From CAWBAT01 sp046331665 (GTDB lineage: Bacteria > Acidobacteriota > Terriglobia > Versatilivoradales > Versatilivoraceae): a stretch of DNA of 64,000 nucleotides. Of the stretch, positions 27,345 through 35,844 are shown piece by piece; within the stretch, counting starts at the first letter, position 1; the number at the start of each line of letters is the position of its first letter. A program made the position numbers and the translations under genes. The stretch is taken from NCBI GenBank assembly GCA_046331665.1, contig JAXLQK010000031.1, forward strand, positions 9,453 through 73,452, read 5' to 3'. The notes under the pieces are model-generated. The model was not told the DNA's origin. It searched no databases and saw only the letters and a list, made by a program, of their open reading frames with translations.

Positions 27345-28561
27345 ATGCTGAGTCGGATTCAAGGATTGTCATTACTCCTCCTGGTGGGTTGTATCTTTCG
27401 TGCTCTGCCTTGCATCCGCGAACGTCCTGAGGACGATTCTTGAAGAGATTGCGCGGCCCGCAGCCCTCCTCAACGATTCTCTGATGCCTATCCTTCAAGC
27501 TCCTTCCGTCCCCGATCCGACTTCTCGATGGGACCGATAGCTTCCGGGACCGGCAACGAGCAAGTGGCTCCACCCAAGAACGCCAACTTTCTAAGGACCT
27601 CCTTCTCGATCAGAAAGCAATTCTGGACCAGTCCTTTACACATTTCCAAGCGGGACATCTATTGGATAATTCCATTTGCTGCCGCCACAGGCGGACTAAT
27701 TGCGACAGACAGCTCAACGTCAGGTGCTATCGCAAACTCTGAGCACCTTGTTTCCAGTAACGACATTTCAAGAATTGGGGCCGCTTATTCAACCTTTGGA
27801 ACAGCGGGCGCCTTTTATTTGATAGGGTCTTTGGTCCATTAATGCACGGGCCCGTGAGACGGGAATCCTAAGACGGAGGCCCTCATCGACAGTTCGCTGA
27901 GTTGGGTTAGCGCTCAAAGGAATATTTCAGCGCGAGAGGCCGTACCAGGGCGATGGCAGGGTCATTTTTGGCCGGAGGAAATTCATTTCCATCTGGACAT
28001 GCGATTACGACCTGGTCGCTGGCAGTCGTCATCGCTGAGGAGTATTCCGACCACAAACTGGTCGGCGTAGGAGCTTATAGCGTGGCGACGTTGGTGAGTG
28101 TGGCGCGCTATACCAGCTACAATCATTTTCTTTCCGATGTTCTTGTAGGAAGCGTATTCGGAGGCTTAATGGGCCATTACGTCTACCGGACCCATCACGT
28201 GCAGGAAACCGGCAATGTCAGAACGGGGTTGAAGTCTCGTCTCCTGCCTGCGGGGATTTCGCCCGCACTGTCCTCCAGCCGAAACCGAGGCTTGGCGCCT
28301 GGTGGAGATGGACGTTCATTGCCGGCACCCTTGTCCTCACAGAAGCAGGATTCTCCGCTTCCTGGCAAGAGATTCTACCCGGTTTCTAATTCGCCTACTA
28401 GGGTTCTCTCCCCGTGGGTCCTCAAAGTCGTGGGAAAATATTCTCATATTCAGAAGTCTCGGTTTACCTGCCAATTCCTCCAAAACCCACTGGGGACAAG
28501 CGGTTTAGAGTTCTTTGACTTCTTTGCATCCTGCTCAAAGGTGAAATTGTTTTCATTTTAG
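27345..28561 (+). pseudogene. PAP2-family phosphatase gene, broken by frameshifts and stops
   Basis: Pieces of a secreted PAP2 (type 2 phosphatidic acid phosphatase) appear in several frames. A signal-like start MLSRIQGLSLLLLVGC at 27345 is followed by a stop. Then KRDIYWIIPFAAATGGLIATD, SEHLVSSNDISRIGAAYSTF and AFYLIGSLVH (27528-27842), a stop-filled stretch that still reads ARARETG and QRERPYQGDGR in other frames, and finally GGNSFPSGHAITTWSLA with SYNHFLSDVLVGSVFGG (27953-28200). The SGH and the later RxxxxxHFxxD motif are the catalytic signature. At least three frame changes are needed, so the gene is inactive unless the sequence is wrong. Confidence 0.78.
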
Positions 28562-28751
28562 GACTCAAACAAAGGTCCGTTATCCAGTTTGCTCAAGGAG
28601 CTTGGCAATGATGCGGCCGGGTGATAAGTCTTTTCTCGTAATTTGCGCCGCGTTGGCTATGTACTTGCGTATTTCCAGTTCAATCTAGAGACGGTGTGTC
28701 TGTTTCGATGGGAATGTCGGCCGGTTCCGAAGACTTCCATAGGAGGAAATT

Positions 28752-29615
28752 ATGCTTTTCAAGCACAGCTCGGCGTCACGAGCCACATCAGCAGGTGCTC
28801 TCAGTAGCCTTAAAACAGGTGTAGATGAGAACAAGATCCTGAAGGTTGAATTTCCCTTAAATCGGCATCCTGAAGAAATCGACTGTTGGTTCGATGAATC
28901 CTGGAAAGAAAAATGTCGGGCCAGCGGCGATCACTATTACTGGGAGGCCGATGCTACGGATCCGGGTGACCGGAAGCAAGCCAGTGAATTGGTCCGGAAA
29001 GACATGGTGGATTTCTGTACATTGAATGGGGCATTGAAGTCCATGTCGGCTTTAGGTTCTGATTTCGAAGACCCTGAATTCCAGCATCTCCTTGAAGAGA
29101 TTCAGAAGACGAATATGGAACTACAGAAATTGAAGGGGCAAACGGAAAAACTAAACGCCGAAGAAAAGAACATCCGGCAGGTTCTGGACCAATTGGACGA
29201 TCCTTCCCTGACGGACAAGGTCTTTGAGGAGACAAAGAAAAAGAGTTATGCTGCGGAACTTGCCCGGACCAAGATCGAAGTTTACGAGCGGCAGCGTAAA
29301 TCCCTAAAGGCTAAGGCACTGACTGCTTTCGTTGAACACCGCCAAAAGGAATTTGAAAGGCGGAAGAGAATCGGCGACCAGATGGCGGAACGAATCAATG
29401 CCCAGCTGGATGAGGATCAAAAGCTGATTAATGAGTTTATTGGGTTTCTGCCTTCCATTGCGACAGTGGCTCCCGACGATCAGCCCATTTCCCCTTCGAT
29501 TCACTACGTAAGTTCCAGGTTTGATCAGAGTATCTCGAAGGAGATCAAGACTCTTGAATTGGGACGGATTGTAATAAAACAGGGCCGATATGAATTTAAG
29601 ATGAGGGAAGAATAG
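28752..29615 (+). CDS. Coiled-coil protein, function unknown
   Basis: A 287-residue soluble protein without a signal peptide. Residues about 110-230 are highly charged with heptad character (NMELQKLKGQTEKLNAEEKN, then RQRKSLKAKALTAFVEHRQK), indicating a long coiled coil. Flanking segments are mixed alpha/beta; the C-terminus ends VIKQGRYEFKMREE. TAGGAGGAAATT precedes the ATG, a strong ribosome site. I recognise no family. It stands alone downstream of the broken PAP2 gene. Confidence 0.65.
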   Translation: MLFKHSSASRATSAGALSSLKTGVDENKILKVEFPLNRHPEEIDCWFDESWKEKCRASGDHYYWEADATDPGDRKQASELVRKDMVDFCTLNGALKSMSALGSDFEDPEFQHLLEEIQKTNMELQKLKGQTEKLNAEEKNIRQVLDQLDDPSLTDKVFEETKKKSYAAELARTKIEVYERQRKSLKAKALTAFVEHRQKEFERRKRIGDQMAERINAQLDEDQKLINEFIGFLPSIATVAPDDQPISPSIHYVSSRFDQSISKEIKTLELGRIVIKQGRYEFKMREE

Positions 29616-29851
29616 GCGGGAAGGGGTCACCTGGTTCCCGGCTATCCATCCTCCTTTTTGGGGGGACTCGAGTCAGCAGCGCCTCAATTGCCATGGGATT
29701 GTTTCTTCCGATCCGAGCCAGCCATTGGCATGGAATGAGGTTTCCGTAGCACGGCTACTGTTTTTGTGGGATCCAGCCTAAAGCTTCGAACCTGGGCAAT
29801 GGTGCGGGATGAGAGGTTCCTTGCACAGTGGCCATGAAGTCTTATCCTCCG

Positions 29852-30616
29852 TTACTCGGTGCTGTCGATGAAGCGGTAGCCGAGTCCTCGGACTGTCAGG
29901 AAATGAGCTGGGTTCTTGGGGTCGTCCTCTAACTTCTGTCGAAGTAGGGCGACGTGCACGTCTACTGTTCGTGTTTGAATCTCAGCCTCATAGCCCCAGA
30001 CTTCACGCAGTAGCTGCTCTCGGGAAAGCGTAGTTCCTAGATTCTGTATGAAGTAACAAAGTAGTTGGTATTCCCGAGCGGACAGCTCTGCTGGCTTGCC
30101 TCGATAACGGACCTGCGTTGTTCGGAAATCGATGGTGACAGACCCAAAATTAAATGCCTTCTCAATAATGGTTTGATCTGGGGTTGCTCGTCGAATCAAA
30201 GCCTCGATGCGTGCCAGCAATTCCAATGGTTCAAACGGCTTGGTAAGATAATCATCAGCCCCAAGCTTCAACCCCAGAACCTTATCTAAGACCTGCCCGC
30301 GAGCTGTCAGCATGAGAACGGGAGTGCGGATGCCTTGGCGGCGGAGATCCCGACAGACATCAAACCCATTCTTTATGGGCAACATTACGTCCAGGATGAT
30401 CAAGTCAAAATTCGATTGGGCCACTAGTTCGAGTGCGGACTTCCCGTCCCACGCTGCTTTCACCGAATAGCCTTCAGCCGTTAGGAGGTCGGTGAGAGTC
30501 ATGACGAGCCCCGGTTCGTCTTCAACCAGCAACAACCTTTCCCCCAAGATTGCCTCCTTTGGATTTCGAATCAGGCTCTTTCCATTGCGTTCTTCTTGAT
30601 TTTTTCCAAGGAACAT
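29852..30616 (-). CDS. OmpR/PhoB-family response regulator
   Basis: A 254-residue regulator: receiver domain at about residues 27-140 with E32/D33 acidic pair and phosphoacceptor D76 (DLIILDVMLPIKNG), lysine in DDYLTKPFEPLEL, then a winged-helix DNA-binding domain with SAREYQLLCYFIQN, LSREQLLREVWGYE and TVDVHVALLRQKLE. The first 25 residues are an unusual extension before the receiver; the ATG at 30616 shares one base with the kinase stop (TGATG), so the extension is likely real through coupling. It is the partner of the kinase upstream. Confidence 0.92.
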   Translation of the reverse strand: MFLGKNQEERNGKSLIRNPKEAILGERLLLVEDEPGLVMTLTDLLTAEGYSVKAAWDGKSALELVAQSNFDLIILDVMLPIKNGFDVCRDLRRQGIRTPVLMLTARGQVLDKVLGLKLGADDYLTKPFEPLELLARIEALIRRATPDQTIIEKAFNFGSVTIDFRTTQVRYRGKPAELSAREYQLLCYFIQNLGTTLSREQLLREVWGYEAEIQTRTVDVHVALLRQKLEDDPKNPAHFLTVRGLGYRFIDSTE

Positions 30617-32541
30617 CAGCTTATTTTGTACGACTTGGGTTCCTCAAAAATGGGAAGATACAACGTGAAAGAGGCGCCTCCACCAGGCTGGTTGGCAACT
30701 CGCACTCGCCCGCCAGTGGCCTTTAGATACCTTTGTATTAGGCTAAGGCCCAGCCCAGCTCCGGGAATGGACGAAGCCAATACTTTTCTCCCTCGATAGA
30801 ATGGTTCAAAAATGTGAGGGAGGTCTACCGGGTCAATTCCAGTCCCGCGGTCTTCGACCATCACCTCTACTTCTGAGTGACGAACTTCGGCAGTCACGCT
30901 CACTCTCAGCCATTTGCCGGCGGCCCCGTATTTGATCGCATTCTCGAGCAAATTCCGGATCACACCGTGCAAGGCTTGCTCGTCGGCGAGGACGGGAGGG
31001 AGCTTTTCTTCGATGTGCTGTTCTACGGTCCAGCCACCGTCTTCCAATGTCTTTTGAAAGTCCGAGAGCAGTTTCCGTATCAAGGGGCCGATTTCGGTTG
31101 AATGAGGCTGGAAGCGTGCCCGGCCTGATTGGATCCCCGCATAATTCAAGATCTGTTCTAACATCTCGGAAAGCCGCTTCCCTTCTGATTGAATGACCAT
31201 TCCATATTGGTGAACCTTTTCAGGCTGGATCCCCACGCCTCGCGCCAGGTTAAATCCCGCGGATTGGATCACCGACAAAGGTGTGCGAAGTTCATGCGAT
31301 ATTCCCGCGACAAATTCCATCTGCTGTCTGGCCAAGGCGCGCGCTTTTTGCGTACTAATAGTCAGGGTCACAATACTCAATGTCATTAAGAAGAGAATCC
31401 CAAACCCGATGGCGAGGTTTCGATAGCGCGTCTTGTTGGCTTCTATTGCAATGGACCCTGCCTGGTGTCGGGCCGCGAGCACCCAGGAATTGCCGGACGG
31501 AGTCGACTCTGTGTCTCTGACGCTGGAACTGGACATGGGGCGTGCATCAGGCTGTATTTCACCCTGAAGGGGATCTGGATTTACGGGGCCTCCTCCTCGA
31601 GGACGAAAACCGAACCCTGATCGGTTGGGAGTCCTGAGCAAGGGGGCAGTCATGTCCGCGGTGTTCAGAAAAGAGGGTGTCAAATTAGGATTAGAAGCAT
31701 AGAGCAAAGGTCCAGACTTGCCCGCGCTTACCGCCATATCATACCTGGATAATCCGGCGCTTCCGAAATGTCGTTTGGCAAGGGTCGGGAAAAGCTGCTG
31801 CTTAAAGAACTCGGAGTCCAGCTCGATAAAGTACCACCCTCTAACCTGCGCAGGTAATTCATTAAAAGGCGGCCGCCTGGGCGATGAGATGAATGAGGAT
31901 TTCTTTTGGCCGCTGAGAGCTGGATTTTTGGTAGGCTCGGGGCTCGAAGGTGATGAGGACGAGTTTCTCTCCCAATCAGGTCGTCGAAAAATAAACCTTG
32001 ATCCAAAAAATGTTGCCGGTAGGACCACCAATGGATGATCCGGAGACATCGCCAGACCCATCCCTCCAGGCAAGGGTATCGGTCTTCCTCCCGACACCCA
32101 ATACTCGGCTAATGCCTGTTTATAATTCTGCAGGCCTGGAGGCCATTCTTCCCGGTCGAACTTCTTTTCCTGCGGCAGAAACCTCTCATACCTCGGAATC
32201 CCCGCAGCGTCTATTACACCAATTCCGAGATTTTTGATCAATTGTGGGTTTCGGGAATTATTTAGCCATTGGGAATAGAGTTCATTGAGATGCGCCTCAA
32301 TATCGGTTTCATTCTCAAAACCGGCCTGAGGGCGGAAGCTTGAAAAGATCTCTTGAATAGAACTCGAGAAATCAGACTGAAACCCGCGAAACGCTACTTC
32401 GAGGAGCTCTTTTTGCTGAAGTCGATCGGCAGCGGAAACACGGTCGATCCAACGGTAAAGTAAAATGGCAGCCAGAGCCACGAGCACGAAGAGGCCGGAT
32501 ACGAGGAAGAACAGACGTGACTTATCATACCTTTCCCACAC
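30616..32541 (-). CDS. Membrane sensor histidine kinase, partner of the OmpR-type regulator
   Basis: A 641-residue kinase. Helix 1 at about 10-30, a very large extracytoplasmic region of about 340 residues including a serine/proline-rich stretch near 190-225, helix 2 at about 376-397, phosphoacceptor helix FVAGISHELRTPLSVIQ with H416, and an ATPase domain with NLLENAIKYG (N box), VEDRGTGIDP (G1) and GAGLGLSLIQRYLKATGG (G2). The start is a GTG at 32541. TATAAT lies only 7 bases before it. The sensor has no recognised fold. Confidence 0.9.
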   Translation of the reverse strand: MWERYDKSRLFFLVSGLFVLVALAAILLYRWIDRVSAADRLQQKELLEVAFRGFQSDFSSSIQEIFSSFRPQAGFENETDIEAHLNELYSQWLNNSRNPQLIKNLGIGVIDAAGIPRYERFLPQEKKFDREEWPPGLQNYKQALAEYWVSGGRPIPLPGGMGLAMSPDHPLVVLPATFFGSRFIFRRPDWERNSSSSPSSPEPTKNPALSGQKKSSFISSPRRPPFNELPAQVRGWYFIELDSEFFKQQLFPTLAKRHFGSAGLSRYDMAVSAGKSGPLLYASNPNLTPSFLNTADMTAPLLRTPNRSGFGFRPRGGGPVNPDPLQGEIQPDARPMSSSSVRDTESTPSGNSWVLAARHQAGSIAIEANKTRYRNLAIGFGILFLMTLSIVTLTISTQKARALARQQMEFVAGISHELRTPLSVIQSAGFNLARGVGIQPEKVHQYGMVIQSEGKRLSEMLEQILNYAGIQSGRARFQPHSTEIGPLIRKLLSDFQKTLEDGGWTVEQHIEEKLPPVLADEQALHGVIRNLLENAIKYGAAGKWLRVSVTAEVRHSEVEVMVEDRGTGIDPVDLPHIFEPFYRGRKVLASSIPGAGLGLSLIQRYLKATGGRVRVANQPGGGASFTLYLPIFEEPKSYKIS

Positions 32542-32548
32542 AACTTGT

Positions 32549-32554
32549 ATTATA
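32549..32554 (-). promoter_or_regulatory. Perfect TATAAT box directly before the kinase start codon
   Basis: On the minus strand TATAAT ends 7 bases before the GTG start of the kinase. If used as a -10 box, transcription would start at or next to the GTG, giving a leaderless message. No TTGACA-like -35 box is found at 16-18 bases upstream, so the call is weak. Confidence 0.25.
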
Positions 32555-32840
32555 CTCCCCGGCGGTCATTTGGCTTTCCATGGTCTGCAACTTTACCTGG
32601 AATTTACAAAAATAATTTATCAGCAAGCACCAGCCTAAAGTAAGATCGCTGGAGGCAGTGCTATTGGAATCGGCATCCCGCGTGAGAAGTCTCCGATGGG
32701 TCAGGAGCAACTAGATAGCATTTTGCCTCATAATCGCCTAAAGGAGATTGGTTAAAGCTACCCGCCTTTTACCTGCTCGAATTTGAGGTGCAAGAGATGT
32801 CAACTCCCGGTATTGCTGGCCATGCTTTTCTCCCCAATCC

Positions 32841-33659
32841 ATGAGTCTAAGAAGAGATTCTTTTAAGAAGATTTCTAGTCTTCATCTGTCCCGGAAAAAC
32901 TCTTTAGAGAAACGTTATACAATTCGAAACCGAAGAGTCAGTTTCTGGACTGCCGCCGTATTCCTGTTTTTGTTTTCCTCCCTTACTGTTTGGTCTCAGG
33001 AAAATTCCCCGGAGAATTCAGAACCAGGTCCAGCCAATGCAGTGAAGGTCGATTCGGCTAATGCGGCGAAGTCCGATAAAGCGTCGCTTCAGGTAAATCC
33101 CCTCACCGGTCTGGTCTCTACCTCGTCAACCAATTACAAGCCACTCACCCCGGAACAACGCTGGAAGCTCTATTTCAAACAAAACTATTGGTCTGTGGGG
33201 GCCTTTCTCGGGCCCATCGCTACCTCGTTGCTCATTGATCAAACCACCGGCCAACCTCCGGAATGGGGAGGAGGCATCGGCGGATATGGACGGAGATTAG
33301 CCTCCCGACTTGGGACTGGAATCGTTCAAGGGAGCTTTCAAGCTCCAGTGGCGGCCCTGTTGAAGGAAGATACTCGCTATATCAGCAGCGGGAGCGGGGG
33401 GATTGGGCCGCGAATGAAGCACGTATTCATCTACAGCTTCATCACCTACAATAACCAGGGCCGCAAGACGCTGAATATTGCAAACTTGGGCGGTTATTAT
33501 GCGTCCAGTGCGGCCTCCACTCTCTGGCTTCCCCAGAAGGAGAGCGTCGGCCTCTATACCTTGACGGATGGGAGCAAGCAGATGGGACTAAGCATCCTGG
33601 TCAACATGATCCAGGAATTCTGGCCAGATATTCGGCAATCGCTTTCGCGCCGGCATTGA
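32841..33659 (+). CDS. Secreted protein of unknown function, probably outer-membrane associated
   Basis: A 272-residue protein with a long basic N-terminus and a hydrophobic segment SFWTAAVFLFLFSSLTVWSQ (about residues 35-54) that looks like a signal peptide; cleavage after VWS is plausible. The mature part begins with an alanine/lysine-rich linker, then has YFKQNYWSVGAFLGP, GGYGRRLASRLGTGIV and KEDTRYISSGSGGIG. The alternation suggests amphipathic helices packed on a membrane. I have no function for it; similar proteins occur scattered in acidobacterial genomes. An internal ATG may be the true start, as the N-terminal region is long. Confidence 0.65.
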   Translation: MSLRRDSFKKISSLHLSRKNSLEKRYTIRNRRVSFWTAAVFLFLFSSLTVWSQENSPENSEPGPANAVKVDSANAAKSDKASLQVNPLTGLVSTSSTNYKPLTPEQRWKLYFKQNYWSVGAFLGPIATSLLIDQTTGQPPEWGGGIGGYGRRLASRLGTGIVQGSFQAPVAALLKEDTRYISSGSGGIGPRMKHVFIYSFITYNNQGRKTLNIANLGGYYASSAASTLWLPQKESVGLYTLTDGSKQMGLSILVNMIQEFWPDIRQSLSRRH

Positions 33660-33669
33660 GCCAAGGCTG

Positions 33670-35802
33670 CTACCGAATCGCGAACTGAGTTTTCTCCTCC
33701 AGGCTCTCTTTGTTCTCAGGGCCGCCAACCTCCACGTGCAAGGCGTAATCCCCTTTGACAAACTGTGTGAGAGGGAGTTCCAACTGGCAGGTCACCGTAT
33801 TCTTTGAACCTTCGTCGTATTGGTCCAACTCAAGTTTTCCCGCTTGCCGAAACACCTTGTCCTCCTTGTAAAACGTAAGGGAGGCAGTGAGATGAGGCTG
33901 TGTCTTGGTAGGTGTATTTACGTACAGTTGGAAGTAAATGTAAAGATGATCCGAAGCTGCAAAAACTTTTGCTACGCTTGGAACCAGGCGGTTACCATCC
34001 AGGTTTAGTGGATCGGGGGGGGCAGAACCCGTTGGAGCCCCTCCGTTGAATGATGCCAATTTCTTGACTCCATTCCCTTTTTGGTCCGCAGGTTCGAGAT
34101 GATTGCTCAAAATAATGGAGGATATTGAAAGGGTCTCGCGATTGAAATCCGGGACCTCCAGGATCTGTTCGAAAGTACTAAGCTTTCCTGTCTGGTTTTC
34201 CCGCAACAAAAATTTCATGTCGTATTTCCCCGGCCTTAGGTAGAACCCGGTTTGGTACTGAATATCTGCCTGGCTGAACTTTTGAAAGGTCTGGGAATCC
34301 AAATCGATTCGGATGGTATCCCGCACGGCACTGATTACGCTATTTTTTGCACCGCGTACCTGGCCGATGAAATCAAAGACTCCCTGGGTCTTTTTCCCCT
34401 TTTGTTCAAAGGGTATATCCGCCGCATTGAATCTTAACGAAACGGGCACATAAACTTGTTCAGGACTGGCGCGTACAAAGTTGGTGGCGATTAAGAAAGG
34501 AATTTCAGAAAAAGGGCGTTCTGCGGCGACCACTTCTTCGAGGTGACGCTCCTTGTCTGTCCTGCTGAACTGAGTAAATGAAGTGGGAGCAAAATAACCC
34601 TGGCGGAATTTCAGGCGAGCGCCCGGGATATTGATTTCTACTTTGATGCGACGAAACTTCCCATCTCTTTTCAGGTTGGTGGAATTATATCCCACAAGGT
34701 AATAGCTCATGGAATCTCTTTGGACAGCCTCGAACACCTGTCCGAGATTGTTGGTATCCATGAGTGCCTTGCCGCCTGTGTCGGAGGCCAGCGTCGTTAA
34801 AGTTTCCTGGGCATTGGCAATCGCTGAGTACTGGTCGCGAACGGCCTTTCCACTGTAGTTGGCGTTTCCCGAGGCACTCCCCTGACTGGCGTCTCCCCCT
34901 GGAGGCGCGGCAATTAGGCCTCTCGCATCCACGGCATAGAGAGAAGTGGCCGATTGATTCAGGGCATCCACCGTTGCCCGGATCTGGGACTGGTTCTCCA
35001 CCCCTGTGGTCGAAATCCCGCTGGAATAGTAAATAAGGAATTTCTTTTCGGGAAGAAAACGGAACATTTTCCCCACGGCTTCGATGGCAGACAACTTTCG
35101 ATCCGTGTTGAAGATGTTGTATTGAGTCTCATCCGCTGTAAATGAGTCCGACACATCAACTGTTGTCGCGTCATCCGCAGTGGTGACTCCCAATTCTGCG
35201 AGACTAGCCGAGTCGCCGATATTGAGTTTTTGCACGGCTTGACTGAGCGCTCTTGGATCATTGGTGAAGTTCTGCAGCACCTTCAGCGATGAGGCATTAA
35301 CCACTATTGCGACCAGGTCTGCGGGCGTCAGCTGTTTCTCGATGAATTTGCGCGCGGAAGATTGCGCTTGAATCAGGTCTTCGACCGGCATGGAAGAGAG
35401 ATCGAAGTAGAGGATCAGCAATCGGTGGTGTTGAAATTGTTGTAAAGGGATTTGCTCTTGAGGCATTTTGGAGAGGTTAATGATTCCAGTTGACGGTGCT
35501 GTTGGCGTAACGCTTTCCGGAGACGGTTGTGTCGCCACGGAGAGGTCTTCAAAATCAAACGTGCTGATTCTCTGGGGAACCTTGTCTTCCGAAATGGTGA
35601 AATTTTCTCGCGTCAGGTTCTTTATCGGTGCTCCGTTCTTGTCGGCGACGACGACGTCGACGAGGACAAGATCCTGATAAACACTCAAGGTGTAAACACT
35701 TTCATCACTCTCTGTGGATTGGGCGGTTTGTGGGGAAATGCGCCCGTCCAGCGCCAGCATCAGCCACAAGATCACTAAGAATATCGATTGGAACTTTCGC
35801 AT
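33670..35802 (-). CDS. Acidobacterial VWFA-related domain protein
   Basis: A 710-residue secreted protein with a signal peptide (FLVILWLMLALDG). The first domain contains VDVVVADKNGAPIKNLTREN and FTISEDKVPQRISTF, the hallmark opening of the acidobacterial VWFA-related family; the VWA-like domain follows with LILYFDLSSMP (in place of the usual DxSxS) and FLIYYSSGIS. The family ends in the region YYLVGYNSTN and RRIKVEIN, then here continues for about 300 residues of beta-rich sequence. The metal site is degenerate (DLSS). Role unknown; members are plentiful in Acidobacteriota. An inverted repeat precedes the start. Confidence 0.88.
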   Translation of the reverse strand: MRKFQSIFLVILWLMLALDGRISPQTAQSTESDESVYTLSVYQDLVLVDVVVADKNGAPIKNLTRENFTISEDKVPQRISTFDFEDLSVATQPSPESVTPTAPSTGIINLSKMPQEQIPLQQFQHHRLLILYFDLSSMPVEDLIQAQSSARKFIEKQLTPADLVAIVVNASSLKVLQNFTNDPRALSQAVQKLNIGDSASLAELGVTTADDATTVDVSDSFTADETQYNIFNTDRKLSAIEAVGKMFRFLPEKKFLIYYSSGISTTGVENQSQIRATVDALNQSATSLYAVDARGLIAAPPGGDASQGSASGNANYSGKAVRDQYSAIANAQETLTTLASDTGGKALMDTNNLGQVFEAVQRDSMSYYLVGYNSTNLKRDGKFRRIKVEINIPGARLKFRQGYFAPTSFTQFSRTDKERHLEEVVAAERPFSEIPFLIATNFVRASPEQVYVPVSLRFNAADIPFEQKGKKTQGVFDFIGQVRGAKNSVISAVRDTIRIDLDSQTFQKFSQADIQYQTGFYLRPGKYDMKFLLRENQTGKLSTFEQILEVPDFNRETLSISSIILSNHLEPADQKGNGVKKLASFNGGAPTGSAPPDPLNLDGNRLVPSVAKVFAASDHLYIYFQLYVNTPTKTQPHLTASLTFYKEDKVFRQAGKLELDQYDEGSKNTVTCQLELPLTQFVKGDYALHVEVGGPENKESLEEKTQFAIR

Positions 35803-35818
35803 GATCGAAACCCCGTAG

Positions 35819-35835
35819 AGAGGCGCACCGCCTCT
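35819..35835 (-). promoter_or_regulatory. Short perfect hairpin before the VWFA-related gene
   Basis: AGAGGCG and CGCCTCT flank a 3-base loop, 17 bases upstream of the ATG at 35802 and 10 bases after the TonB receptor stop. There is no T-run on the transcribed side, so a terminator is unlikely; it may lower translation or protect an mRNA end. Confidence 0.3.
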
Positions 35836-35844
35836 TTACACCTC

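Noticed and set aside
29616..29851. Possible hairpin GGGTCACCTGGTTCCC after the coiled-coil gene
   Set aside because: Arms do not pair well enough and no T-run follows.
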